64,000 nt of DNA from Xenoacremonium recifei (taxonomy: Eukaryota > Ascomycota > Sordariomycetes > Hypocreales > Nectriaceae): contig WOFQ01000043.1 of assembly GCA_012184525.1 (NCBI GenBank), forward strand, positions 1 through 64,000, in the 5' to 3' direction. The notes below the pieces were generated by a model, which saw nothing but the letters and a program-made list of their open reading frames with translations, had not been told where the DNA came from and did not search any database. Of the stretch, positions 33,231-44,765 are shown one piece after another; within the stretch, counting starts at the first letter, position 1; each line of letters opens with the position of its first letter. Position numbers and translations under genes: made by a program.

Positions 33231-36200
33231 ATGAGCGAGGACATGGCTGGCCCGAATCGGGTGCCAGATGAAGAAGCTGCGCATACCGACAATCCATGGC
33301 AATCGCCCTCTAGAGCCCTGGGGCTTACTTGGAAGGACCTGACGGTTCAAGTGAGGGCTGATCACGACGTTGTGCACGAAAATGTCCTCTCACAGTTCAA
33401 TATGATCAGGGCTCTTCAAACGCTACGTAAGAAACCCCCGCGGAAGACAATCCTATACCACAGCCACGGTCACGTTAAACCTGGAGAGATGCTGCTAGTT
33501 GTGGGTCGTCCCGGATCGGGATGCACGACACTTCTCAATGTACTGGCCAACCAACGCTGCGGTTACGCCTCAGTCTCTGGACAGGTCTCTTACGGCAATC
33601 TGGACGCTGCCGACGCGAAACAATTCCGGGGTCAGATCATCATCAGCTCAGAAGATGAGATCTTTTTCCCATCACTTACGGTTCGGCAAACTATCGAGTT
33701 TGCTGCTCGACTAAAAACTCCGTTCCAGAACTCCGACGGGGTTGATTCAACCAGACATCTAGAGAAGGAAACGTGCAAGCTTTTGCTTCGGTCGATGGGG
33801 ATTGAACACACCGTTGCCACGAAGGTCGGTGACGAGTTCATACGTGGCGTGTCAGGCGGAGAAAGGAAGAGAGTTTCCATTGCCGAGTGCCTTACAACGC
33901 GGGGTTCCATCTATTGCTGGGACAATAGTACTAGGGGCCTAGATGCCAGCACGTAAGTGTACCCTGAAGCGTGCCTCAGCTTGCCTTTCGACTTCTCAGT
34001 CGAGTTGATGTCTCTTTTTTGCCCTGGACCATCTGAGCTGACGAAACCTCAGGGCTCTCTCATATGTGAAAGCTGTTCGCGTACTTACGGACCTGTTGGG
34101 ATTGGCATCTGTCTTCACTCTCTACCAAGCCGGAAACGACATCTATAACCTCTTCGATAAAGTACTGGTGCTCGACTCCGGTCTACAGATCTTCTACGGC
34201 CCAACTAATCGAGCTCGCCCGTTCATGGAGGAGCTTGGCTTTGTCTGTCGAGACGGTGCCAATATCGCCGACTTTCTGACGAGTGTCACATTTTCAGCAG
34301 AACGTCAGATACTCCCAGGATACGAGAAGAAGGCACCTCGGTCCGCTAGAGAGGTTCTGGAACGATACGAGAGGTCGCCCATATGGGTTGACATGCAGGC
34401 CGAATATGGATATCCTTCGACGGACGAGGCGAAACAAAACGCTGAGGCATTCCGTCAGCTGGTTCTCGCAGAGCGAAACCCGAGATTGCCTAAGAAAAGC
34501 CCCTTGACGGCAGGTTACTTTTTACAGATCCACGCGCTGGTAGTTCGCCAATACCAGGTTATTTTAGGTGACAAGCTCACCTTCTTGACCAAACAGCTGA
34601 CTGTTTTGGTCGAGGCTCTTATCGCTGGCTCGCTGTTCTACGATGCCCCAAACACCTCCGCTGGGCTGTTTACAAAGTCTAGTGCCTTATTCTTTTCCGT
34701 CATGTTCAATACGCTATTGGCAATGTCCGAAGTCACAAGCTCATTCACAGGACGGCCTGTGATATCGAAACATAGATCATTTGCCCTGTTTCATCCTGTG
34801 GCCTACTGCTTTGCACAAGTCCTTATCGATTTACCGGTTGTCATTTTTCAAATTTCCATTTTCTCATTGATACTGTACTTCATGGTTGGGTTGAACCAAT
34901 CAGCCGAGTCCTTTTTCATCTTTTGGGCAATTCTCATTGCAACCACTACAGTAAGTTTGCCTCACTGTCTTTGACACAGAATCCGACTGACTTGAAAAAC
35001 CCCTGATTTAGTGTATGTCAGCCATGTTCCGCGCTATTGGAGCCTCGTTTTCTACGTTCGACAAGGCAACCAAGGTATCGGGCTTGGTCATCCTGGTGAC
35101 GGTCCTCTACAACGGCTATATGATTCCCAAACCGAAGATGCACCCTTGGTTCGGCTGGATATTTTGGGTGAATCCACTAGCATACGCTTTCAACGCTCTG
35201 ATGTGTAATGAATTTCATGATCGGGTCATTCCTTGCGTGGGACCTAATCTGGTGCCCGTTGGACCAGGTTATAACAACTCGGCATATCAGTCCTGTGGAG
35301 GAGTAAGAGGAGCAGTCCCTAACCAAGACTTCATTCTTGGCGAGAATTATCTCAAATCCTTGTCATACGGCTACGGCGACCTCTGGAGAAACTTTGGGAT
35401 TATTTGGGCTTGGTGGGCATTGTTTGTGGCGCTGACAATCTACTCGACCTCGAATTGGCGTTTTTCTTCTCAAGGGGGCTCTCCACTCCGAACTCCTAGG
35501 GAGAGGATGCAACGCACCTTACGTCTCCATCAGGACGAAGAACAACAGATTGATGATGTCAATGAACGGATCCCGGCAGAGAGCACAGTCGAGGAGAAGC
35601 CAGATGACAGCGGGGGTTTGATTCAAAACACATCAGTCCTGACATGGAGAAACCTCTACTATACAGTCAAGGTTCCTAACAAGGGAGAACTAACCTTGCT
35701 CAACGATGTGCAAGGGTGGGTAAAACCCGGAACGTTAGGAGCCCTCATGGGTGCTTCTGGAAGTGGGAAGACGACGCTTCTTGATGTTCTTGCCCAGCGC
35801 AAAACCGAGGGCGTCATCAAAGGATCGATCCAAGTCGATGGGCACGCTTTGCCAATTTCCTTTCAACGGTCTGCGGGATACTGCGAACAATTCGATATCC
35901 ACGAACCCTATGCTACAGTACGGGAAGCTCTGGAGTTCTCAGCACTCTTAAGACAAGACCGGAGTATATCGCGCAGAGAAAAGCTAAAATACGTCGACAA
36001 AATCATGGATCTCCTTGAGCTCAATGAGTTTTCGAATACTCTAATTGGTACTGTTGGAAATGGCCTTTCAGTGGAACAGAGAAAGCGAGTGACCATTGGC
36101 GTCGAGCTTGTGTCAAAACCGAGTATTCTTATTTTCCTAGACGAGCCGACATCGGGTCTCGACGGTCAGTCAGCCTACAACATCATGCGATTCCTTCGCA

Positions 36201-37546
36201 AGCTGGCCGATGTAGGCCAAGCTATACTTGTTACAATTCACCAACCCTCAGCACAACTATTCACACAGTTCAATTCTCTTTTGCTTCTTTCCGAAAGAGG
36301 AAAAACTGCATACTTTGGTGAAATAGGAGAAAATGCTGCTGTCATTAAGGATTATTTTGCCAGGAACGGTGCACCCTGCCCGACAGAAGCCAACGTGGCA
36401 GAATATATCATTGATGTCGTTTCCGGAAGCGCATCGCAGGGTAAGAACTGGACCGACCTTTGGCTCGCATCACCTGAACACCTGGCTGTCAAGGAGGAGC
36501 TTGATAATCTCATTAGGAACGCTTCTGCCAAACCGTTGAAAGCGGAGCCGACAAACAGGTATGAATTTGCCATGCCGCTTTGGGATCAAGTCAAGATTGT
36601 GACACATCGGATGAACGTATCATTGTTCAGGAATACCGACTACATCAACAACAAGCTGATTTTGCATCTTTTCTGTTCTCTATACAATGGTTTCTCCTTT
36701 TGGGCCATTGGAAATTCGGCCAGCGACTTACAACTCTCTTTATTCACCGTCTTCAACTTCATATTTGTGGCCCCAGGGGTCTTGAACCAGTTACAACCAC
36801 TCTTTATTGAGAGACGCAACACTTTCGAGGCACGTGAGAAGAAGTCCAAGACTTATTCATGGATAGCCTTTGTGAGCGCTCTCATTCTGTCCGAAATACC
36901 TTATTTGGTTGTTTCTGGCGTTATTTATTTTCTTTGTTGGTACTACACTGTTGGATTTCCAAGGGCGGCTCAAAGAGCCGGATCAGTCCTTTTCATCATG
37001 CTCTTATATGAGTTCATCTATACGGGGGTCGGTCAGTTTATTGCTGCATATGCTCCAAATCCTGTATTTGCATCTCTTATCAACCCGTTTGTACTGGGAG
37101 TTTTGATCATGTTCTGTGGAGTCCTGGTCTCATACGAGCAAATTACGACTTTCTGGCGTTATTGGCTGTACTGGCTTAACCCTTTCAGTTATATTATGGG
37201 TGGACTTCTGATCTTTGGTCTCTGGGACAAGCCTGTCGACTGCGCCGATAATGAGATGGCATACTTGGGCCCACCAAATGGGACCACCTGCGGTGAGTAT
37301 TTGAAGGCATATCTTTCCGAAGATGGCTATGGTGCGGTTAGTCGGCTGCTGAATCCCGATGACACTTCGGAATGTCGCATTTGTCCCTACGAGCGGAGCA
37401 ATGATTACCTGAGGACATTGAACCTGAAAGAATATTCCTACGGATGGCGGGATGCCGGAATTGTCGCGCTCTTTGTGTTTAGTTCTTACGCCATGGTGTT
37501 CCTGTTGATGAAATTACGTACGAAGACTTCCAAACAAGCGCAGTGA
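33231..37546 (+). CDS. PDR-type ABC multidrug transporter (ABCG)
   Basis: Full-size plasma-membrane efflux pump, 1384 residues, arranged NBD1-TMD1-NBD2-TMD2. Exons are 33231-33952, 34053-34950 and 35012-37546. NBD1 has a Walker A GRPGSGCTTLL, with Cys where Lys is usual, and signature VSGGERKRVSIAE. NBD2 has the canonical GASGSGKTTLLD, signature LSVEQRKRVTIG and Walker B ILIFLDEPTSGLD. This asymmetry is typical of the PDR family. Each TMD shows about six hydrophobic helices with the conserved region WIFWVNPLAYAFNALM after TMD1. The N-terminus before NBD1 is short, so the protein is somewhat shorter than the common 1500 residues. In context with the regulator and amidohydrolase it may export a toxic compound or metabolite. 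Confidence 0.93.
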
Positions 37547-37926
37547 ATCTTGTATGTCTTTTGCAAAAACAGTTTATAGAGTCATAATTTAGAGTAGACC
37601 TTAAGACCTCTCTTCTCTGGAATTATTTGATAGAAGTAGAATTAATTGGAATCAATCTCATTGTCGTGAGCTTATCAAAGATTGATTCTCTCCGAGTCTA
37701 CCTGTATATAGTCAATATTTTCCCTATTGTGAGACTAGACGAATAAAATTGAACATGAAGGGCAGACATCGAGCGTACTACGGGAGTATGGCAAGTTGGC
37801 TACGTCTAGAGGTGCAATGACTTAGTTGTGTACCTTGCTATGAGTATATCCAGCTTGATTAGTCTAGATGTAATCTAATCAAAGTTTATACTAGGGCTTC
37901 CACCTGTCTTAAGAAAGCATCCCTGT
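37547..37926. other. Convergent 3' intergenic
   Basis: About 380 AT-rich bases between converging genes. ATTTAG and AATAAAATTG near 37741 are plausible poly(A) signals. Nothing else is seen. Confidence 0.4.
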
Positions 37927-39428
37927 CTACATCAAATGCTGAGAGTCCCAGCTTGGAACTCTTTTAACCTTCTTGTCCTTGCGAAACTTGATAACATCAG
38001 GAAGCGTCTCAGGAGTATCCCTCATCTTATGCTGGACAAGATGGTGAAACGACGGCGCATGTTCGACGCGAGGAGTTAGTGGCTCAAAGTCCCAGAGGTA
38101 AGTAAGCGTGCTCAAAATAGAGCTTAGTGAGTAGGAACCAATCTCCCCCAAGCGATTCACGCCCTTCTGCACAACAGAGGCATCTACCCAAGGAGAGACA
38201 ACAAATGTGGGCATTCGGCCACCCAGACGGTTAAACTCAAAGGTGTAGTTTTGACCCGTAGGAACAGTCTCGGTATAAGTCAACGAGTCAGGGCGAACGG
38301 CCAGAGGGGGTGCGACATGGTCATGAAAGCCGCCCGTCTCATCAAATGTGATCACAAACATGGTCTCGTTCCTATTGTGCAAATGTCAGTCACGGTAAAG
38401 CTTTGGGGTATGAACACGCAAGCTACCATTGAGGACCGGCACGAAGAGCCTCGTAAATGTCTTTCAGAAATTGCTCTCCATCGCTAATTAGGCCTGTTGG
38501 GTGCATAGACGTGGTTCCGGTACCGCAGCAGTTAGGGTTCAGATAGGTCAGGCGGGGCAATGTACCAGCAGCGGCATCGGTGTAGAATTCGTCCATGGAG
38601 ACAATGTGGTCGGTCTTATTGTTATCATAAGTCCACGTGTACCAGGCGGCATCTTGCATTCCAGTGTCGATAATGTAGTTCTTCCAGCTGATGCCGAGTT
38701 CATCGACCGTCTGGAAGATAGATCGCGTGGGAATTGAGTTATAATCAAAGTTGTTGGTACCTTTGCCGTGGGACGTGCCTGAAGTGGCAAAGAGGCGGTT
38801 AGGGTTGGTTGGCTATGTCAGTCATTAGTTCATTGTTGGGGACACACTCGAGACTTGGAAAACATACGCCCGGGTGATCGGAGTGGAAGTGGTTGAAGAC
38901 GGCGAAGTTGTGAGTCAAAGCCGTGATAACAGGAACCTCGTCCTCAGTGTAATACCCCATTACTTGTTTCACCAGCGTGTCGTTGCTGCTTACTTCCTGT
39001 CCGTACAGACGGATTTGCTCATAGGCGAAGCCCTGCAGGTTTGGCTGGAGAGCGCCGCTTGCAATGGCATCATTATCGGGTGTAAAGGTTGAGTAAAACT
39101 GAACGTTGTTGCCCGAGACAGAGTGATCAGGATCATTGAGAATTGAATCATAGTCAGTCGCTGACGTGCAGACAAGGTTTTTATGAGGCTGCGAGATATT
39201 GAGGGGGTTGCAGAACTGGCCATTCATGACGGGATTATCCAGGCCATGAAGCCTCTGTCCGCCCAGAAGGTTGTCGAACGAGCGGTTCTCCATAATCAGA
39301 AAGACAACGGTCTTGATCTTGTCTTTGAAGTTGGCAATGGACCCGGAGTGTACTGGGACCTTCGTCGGGCTGGCACTGATGCCATTAGCCAGCGCTGCAG
39401 CCGCAGCGAAGAGAACCTCAGTCCGCAT
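37927..39428 (-). CDS. Secreted phosphoesterase (phospholipase C / acid phosphatase family)
   Basis: Enzyme of the bacterial-type phospholipase C/acid phosphatase (phosphoesterase) family, 463 residues, likely secreted. Exons 39428-38868, 38812-38427 and 38371-37927. I chose the second ATG of the open frame because it starts a clear signal peptide (MRTEVLFAAAAALANGISA); the first would add 17 residues. VFLIMENRSFDNLLG is the N-terminal metal-binding motif, HSDHPGPTNPNR (after splicing) the conserved central region, and TFDETGGFHDHVAPP the C-terminal metal site. Intron 1 contains an open frame that would replace the conserved HPGPTNPN block, so splicing is required. The substrate could be phospholipid or a phosphomonoester. 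Confidence 0.88.
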
Positions 39429-40387
39429 CTTGAATTCTGGGGTTATTGACTTCAATTTGCGAGATAACGCTGTTTGCAAAGAGGCATACGTGCGACTGCC
39501 CGCAAATGAACCCGTTTTATAGTTGAGGTCTCCGAGCTATCCTATCGAGTTCCGACCCTCATCCATCACATTAATGGCGGTCTATACCGCAAATTCGTCA
39601 CCTTGAAAATGTGAAACCACTATCCATTGGCATCTCTCCTCTATTTCTGGGTCTTTTCCGTGATAACGGTGTTGCAATAAGACTCTAGTGGCATCGCCGG
39701 CGTGGCCAACATTACACGGTAACCAATGTTTTCTCTAAATACAAGCACGAGACATCCCCGTAACTGAACTGGGTCACCGAGCCAAACACAGAGATCTGCA
39801 ATGAGAACCTTGCATATGCCGATCAGGTACGAATTCAACAGCATCTAAAGATCCGAAGGGCGCCAGTGAAAGGTGATGGATTAGATGCGCGATAAAGTGT
39901 ATGGTTTGTTTAGGTACGTTTGTCGGCTTAGTTGTGCACCTTGAATGTTCCTTGTAATTATTCTCCGCGTATTCTAGAATATTTCCACATATCAAAATGA
40001 GCCAGACATTCACGTGGGTGTGAGGTTCCGTCCTATTCGACCCTCACATCGGTCTTCTTCCAAGAGGTTCATGCACGTGGGCTATGGGTCCAATTATAAC
40101 CGTTTAAATGCGGAGCACAGAGAGATTCAAACTAAAACAATTTTTGTAAATGCGACAGCCACTATTGGCCAGTTATGACACCTTCGGATCTGGTTCGACA
40201 ACGATGCTCTTCCGATGCCCCAGGGCGATCTATGTAACGAGCACGCAGGAGATATTATGACTCTTTCTTAGTTTGGGCGATTTGATTGAAGGATTATTCG
40301 AAGTAAGGGGATTCTAGTCTGCCTATCTTAACTCATGAACCAGCATACGTGATTGCTGTTTCGTTCTATTTCGAGGTGTATCCTATC
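39429..40387. other. Intergenic at the left border of the ETP-like cluster
   Basis: About 960 bp with the phosphoesterase promoter on the left and the 3' end of methyltransferase 1 on the right. Short ORFs at 39641-39844 and 39774-40013 look random. This is the natural left boundary of the biosynthetic cluster, because the gene to the left has no evident link to it. Confidence 0.4.
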
Positions 40388-41397
40388 TTACACTTTTTTC
40401 CCCCAAACAAAGTAGACCCGAACGGCTACTTTATGAGCATCCATTTCTTGTTCAAACTTCTGAGGCAAGTCAGCCCACTCTTGCTCAGTCATTCCCATTT
40501 TTTCAGCACTAAGCGCGAGGGCTCTTATTAGCGTTCATATGCATAGACTGTAAGAAGCCGAACCCTACCTTGTGACGGACTGAAAATACGCCATTACTGA
40601 CAACATGTTACGTCGGCCCCGGGCTCCAAGCCCAGGATCGGGATGTCCTGAGCCAGCAATCATGTCAACAGTCCTATAGCTCACGTCGGTAAGACCCTCT
40701 TGAGCAAGTCGACCCGACAATTTGGTCGCGGCCAAAGGGTCGGAAACAATTGAACTGGTAATTTCGTGAAACTTCTGGACGGTAGGACATAGTTCAAGGG
40801 GCTCTGAGACCGGCGTCTGAAAGTCCATCTCGACCAATTGAATCCAGCCACCCGGCTTCACACAGCCCACAAGCCTATGCAGCACTGGCTGGACTTCGTT
40901 GTCAGCAAACAAGGGCGTGACGAATCGCTGATGAACAAAGTCAAAACTGTTGTTCCATTCCGCGGGGAAATCATCGAGAAGGTTTTGTTTAACAACGTCG
41001 ACGGCGGGGCTCAAGGGTGGATATTGCTCGGGGCTGACATCGGAGAATGAGATGTGATATTCCATTAATACGACCGGTTATCACTTACGCGTTGTCAAAC
41101 CCGACAAACTCCGTATGCAGCGGAAAGGTTGACTTGGCATCCTGTATCCAGTATCCTTCAATAGGTTAGTTTTAAGAGGAATGCTGTAAGGGTCAGGACC
41201 AATTTACCATCTGCTGTAGCAGCATCCAGCACGCGCATGGGAGAACGGTTCAGGTCAATAGGTGCAATGACAAGGCCCCCGGCCCCTCCTTTTAGCCATT
41301 CATGCTGGTTTTGCATGCGCTGCGCCTCCTCTAGACTACGGGGAAGGAAATATCGGCCATTGACCTCTTGCTTCTGCTCCTCCGTAACCATTGTCAT
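40388..41397 (-). CDS. LaeA/GliN-like SAM methyltransferase 1
   Basis: SAM-dependent methyltransferase of 280 residues at the left end of the cluster. Four exons: 41397-41208, 41155-41089, 41033-40569 and 40508-40388; the last, missed by simple ORF reading, adds 40 residues ending VWGKKV. Family segments are NRSPMRVLDAA with TADGYWI in motif I, FDFVHQRF and CVKPGGWIQLVEMDF. Motif I reads DAATADG rather than the usual GxGxG-type loop, so one Gly is lost relative to methyltransferase 2. In gliotoxin-type pathways the related GliN N-methylates the diketopiperazine; the same role is inferred here, with a second methyltransferase for the other nitrogen or for a sulfur or oxygen. The LaeA-like fold alone does not tell the acceptor atom. 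Confidence 0.83.
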
Positions 41398-41812
41398 CTC
41401 GATTTCTCCGTACTGTCAAGAGGTTGTGATTAAGCTGGAAAGATGTAGTTTGATAGCGGATTGAGTATCTAACGGACCAAATGATATTGTGTTAGCATAT
41501 GAGTATATGTATTTATATATTAGCCGAGCTGTTATCACATGACTTTGGAATTCGGCACACGCGGGTATTATCCTTTTTAAAATAGATGCCGAGAGGCAGT
41601 CACTTCTGTCTTCGGTCTCGGGCACTTTTTGAAAGTAGAGCTGTGTCATGTAACTGTTAGACCCTCTATTGCCTTCTTTTGAGGTCCAATGTAAACATAG
41701 GAGAACTCTTATTGTTTTCCTCTACCATAACTAAATGGAAACTTTTCAATTTTTATTTTAGCTCTCGCAGACCAGGAAGTATTGTCATCTAAACTTCATT
41801 TTTTTGCGTAAA
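41398..41812. promoter_or_regulatory. Promoter of methyltransferase 1 with TCGGCA/TGCCGA half-sites
   Basis: A 415-bp region between the methyltransferase 1 start and the 3' end of the regulator. TCGGCA at 41552-41557 and TGCCGA at 41587-41592 form a 6-bp inverted repeat with a 29-nt spacer, and another GCCGA lies at 41523. TCGG/CCGA half-sites are what I recall being proposed for GliZ-type regulators in ETP clusters. Function here is inferred only. Confidence 0.35.
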
Positions 41813-43341
41813 CTAGTCATTTCCCAGCTGGCAGGCTCTTTCATCTAGCCTCTGTAACTCCACCTGAAAATGTCTTGCCTGCATGACTAGGTAGTTTCTA
41901 TCTGTCTTTTCATGATTCATCTGCTCAACTAAGTGTTGGAAGTCGTCTGCTACACGCCTCAGATCCATGCAATGCGTTCTCAGGAGCAAACGGGCTACCA
42001 TGTTACCAAATTCCTTCGTGGCAATATACATCCCTAAACGCACTTGTGCGGGTATTTGAGCCTTAGTGCTCTCTGACAAGGCCACCTCGGTCCAATGTAA
42101 CAAACGGGAAAGAATCATGTTAACCAACAGGAGCCCTTGGCTATCTTGCATACAGTCCCCACAGGCGAACAAGGTTCTAATGGAAGGAATGGTGTTTTGA
42201 AATCTCAACAACAAGCTATCCACGTTCCGTGACGACTTCTTGGTCTGTTTTGTGTCTTGCAACTCGCAAAGGCAACGGCTCAAGGAAGCAAAACATGTGC
42301 AGCATGAGGATGAATGAGAGGAAGCGGATGCGGTAAGAGAAGTTGGGTTACTCGGCGTGTGAGTTCCAAAAAGCGATGTTGAGTGAAAATGAGGAGACAG
42401 TAGCATTTTGTAATCATTAAAAGATGCTTCAGTCTGTCGATACTCATCTGCGGCCTTTGGAGAGCACGGTGACAGAAAAGGGAATTTAGTAGCGCCAACC
42501 ATAGGGGTCTTGTTGAGGGATAGAGCCGAGCCTGTCCAAAAGCCCGCGTTGGATTCGTCCGCAACTGACATAATATCGTTCGGCTCAGGACATGATAGAT
42601 TACCTGCCTGTTGAGCCGAGACCTAAATTTCGTTAACATTTCAGGCCACACCCGCCTAACACCAAATTTTCTGACCTCTTTCACAGCTTCGCCAGAGTCT
42701 ACCGGAAGCCACTCTTCCATCCCTGCATTCTCGTCCGCCGTAAAGAATAAGCTGTCCGATGGGGAGATAGTGAAGGGTAATGGGTGCGTGTTGGTAATCT
42801 CTTCGGGCTCACAAGCCTGGATCACATCCGGCGTTGCATTTCCCTCAACGTTGCTCGTGGTTTGAGTACTGCTTACCCCACCATTGATCACGTCAGATAT
42901 TGTCCGGCTTGTCGAAGAGGCTTCTGTGGTTATCTGAGTGGCTAATGGCGCTGCTGTTGATGCGGGGGTTCTTTGTTGGTCTTTTTCTTTCGACCGGATA
43001 ATGTTCTGGAGCCGCTCTATGGTCTTTTTGTTTAAACTTCCTTTGGGCTTGCCAATTTTCGCCATGTAGCTGTAGTGGCACGATATATTCCTGTTGATTG
43101 GCGTCATTGTTAGTTGATCCCGCAACACATTTTGGGTATAAGGCCGGTCTTACTCTCGCACGCAACGAGAGCAGGGAGTCCCTCCTGTACAACGGGTTTT
43201 CGCCGCGTGACAACCATCACATGCAGTACGGAGGCGCGGCGACTGCTCTTTTTCTGGTTTGCCAAGTTTCAGGTGTTGACAGCTTGATGTGTCTGGCAAC
43301 CTTGTGGTGTCACAATCGATACAATCGACGTTTGGCTGCAT
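41813..43341 (-). CDS. gliZ-like: GliZ-like Zn2Cys6 cluster regulator
   Basis: Pathway-specific regulator of the AflR/GliZ kind, 468 residues, nuclear. Exons 43341-43154, 43090-42663 and 42603-41813. The finger is completed by splicing: CDGCHAAKTRCTGGTPCSRC in exon 1, then CVRENISC across the intron, giving six Cys. It is followed by a basic linker KIGKPKGSLNKKTIERL, characteristic of this group. Residues about 70-150 are Ser/Thr-rich and disordered, and the C-terminal half is helical with Cys-rich CCTCFASLSRCLC, as in AflR-type proteins. Intron 2 was placed so that frame continues into CPEPNDIMSVADESN; the unspliced reading stops shortly after. Its place inside the cluster suggests it activates the neighbouring genes. 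Confidence 0.85.
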
Positions 43342-43839
43342 ACCCGTAGCCTAATACAGTACCATAGAAATTGTTCACATTCTTGAGAACACAGCGATAT
43401 CTCTTCAATAGGATAAATAAGTATGCTGACAAAGTGGTGGATGTTCTGCCGTGATCCGTGGTGCAGGGGGGGCAAGGACCATCCGGGTCCTCTGCCGATT
43501 GGAACCAAAATAGCTTATCAAGGTAACTCTGGCCAGCTTCCCTCCGGCGTCTATTTTGATTGCGTGCATTAAAACGTAAAGGATTAACGACAGGGGCGAG
43601 ACTCATTCTGCCCGGTGCCTCCTTATTGTGGGTTAGCTTGAGGAAAAATAACCTCTTTGTCTTGGGTGCGCGCACATATGAGTAGATATGCGGATGGGGG
43701 TCACATCTCCGTAGGGGTAGGTGTAGAGATTAGCTTATAGCACTCTGATTTCCGTCCTTATATTTGACATATATAATGAGACTATTACGCATCCATATCT
43801 TGTAGAGCATGAAGCAAGCAGTCGCCGCATTGAGCATAA
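43342..43839. promoter_or_regulatory. Divergent promoter, regulator and GliK-like gene
   Basis: About 500 bp between divergently transcribed genes. A GCCGA half-site occurs near 43494 and CCGG/CCGT strings nearby. TATATTTGACATATATAATG near 43758 supplies TATA-like sequence for the plus-strand gene. I see no coding sequence. Confidence 0.35.
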
Positions 43840-44689
43840 ATGCGCAAGATGATGGACCCGTCAGCTATCAGCAACCAATGGTATTTTGCGTACGGATCCA
43901 ATATGTTGGAAGATGTCTTTGTAAAGAGACGCAAAATACACCCTCTAAAAACCCAAGTGGCAGTTATACCGACACATACGCTGTGCTTCAACGTCATGGG
44001 CGTCCCTTATACTGATCCTGCGATGGGGGGCCTTTGTCCGCTCGGAGAACGGGACGTTCCGGCGTATGGAGTTGCGTATTTGCTGACACCGAGTGATTTC
44101 CAGCGTGTAATCCTTACAGAGGGGTACGAAGTCAGAAAATCTCTGTCTAAACGTGACTCGTAACCTGGGCATGGCTAATTGTGAATAGCGGGGGGATTGC
44201 TTACACCACCGAGCGGCTCTCGGCGACATTAGAAGCTGACGGCTTTACCATTTCAGTATGGACACTACTTGCCAGGCACAAAATAAAGCGGAGCTCGGAA
44301 CGCCTCCCGTCCAAAAGATACATGGTATGCCCGTATCCAAAATAACCCTCCTCCACGAGACCCAGTCAAGCTGACGACATGACTTCAAGAATCTCTTGAT
44401 ATGCGGTGCTAGGGAAAAGGGTCTCCCAGATGAATACCTAAAGCGACTAGTTTCTCAAGCCACATTTGAGCCAAAGTCTAGCACCAGATTCCGGATGGGC
44501 AAGATAATTTTTGATAGCATATGGCAAAGAGCGGCATATTGGATTGAAAGAGGCGTACATCATTTCAAGGGAGACGACGGAACTGTTCCGCCCTGGTTTC
44601 TGCGGATCTTTGACGGTCTTCTCTGGACCATGTGGTTTCATCATGATTACTTTCACAGCTGGATTTGGACACGTGGAGACGGACTGTAG
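43840..44689 (+). CDS. gliK-like: GliK-like gamma-glutamyl cyclotransferase
   Basis: Enzyme of the gamma-glutamyl cyclotransferase family, 239 residues, cytosolic. In gliotoxin biosynthesis GliK removes gamma-glutamyl groups from the bis-glutathione adduct, and the same step is inferred here. Exons 43840-44123, 44189-44324 and 44390-44689 join in frame. YFAYGSNML near the N-terminus is the family's substrate-binding loop. GVAYLLTPSDF leads into the catalytic-Glu region, which reads LTEGGGIAY after intron 1. RYMNLL spans intron 2, and a Trp/His-rich C-terminus follows. In-frame ATGs at 43849 and 43852 are equally possible starts. It is convergent, with a 76-bp gap, to the dipeptidase gene that acts in the next step. 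Confidence 0.87.
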
Positions 44690-44765
44690 TGCGAGATGGG
44701 TGCGTTCTTTCTTAGGCCCTAAGATGTTACTCCTTGTCCTATACCAGCGCCCGGTGGAAACCAGT

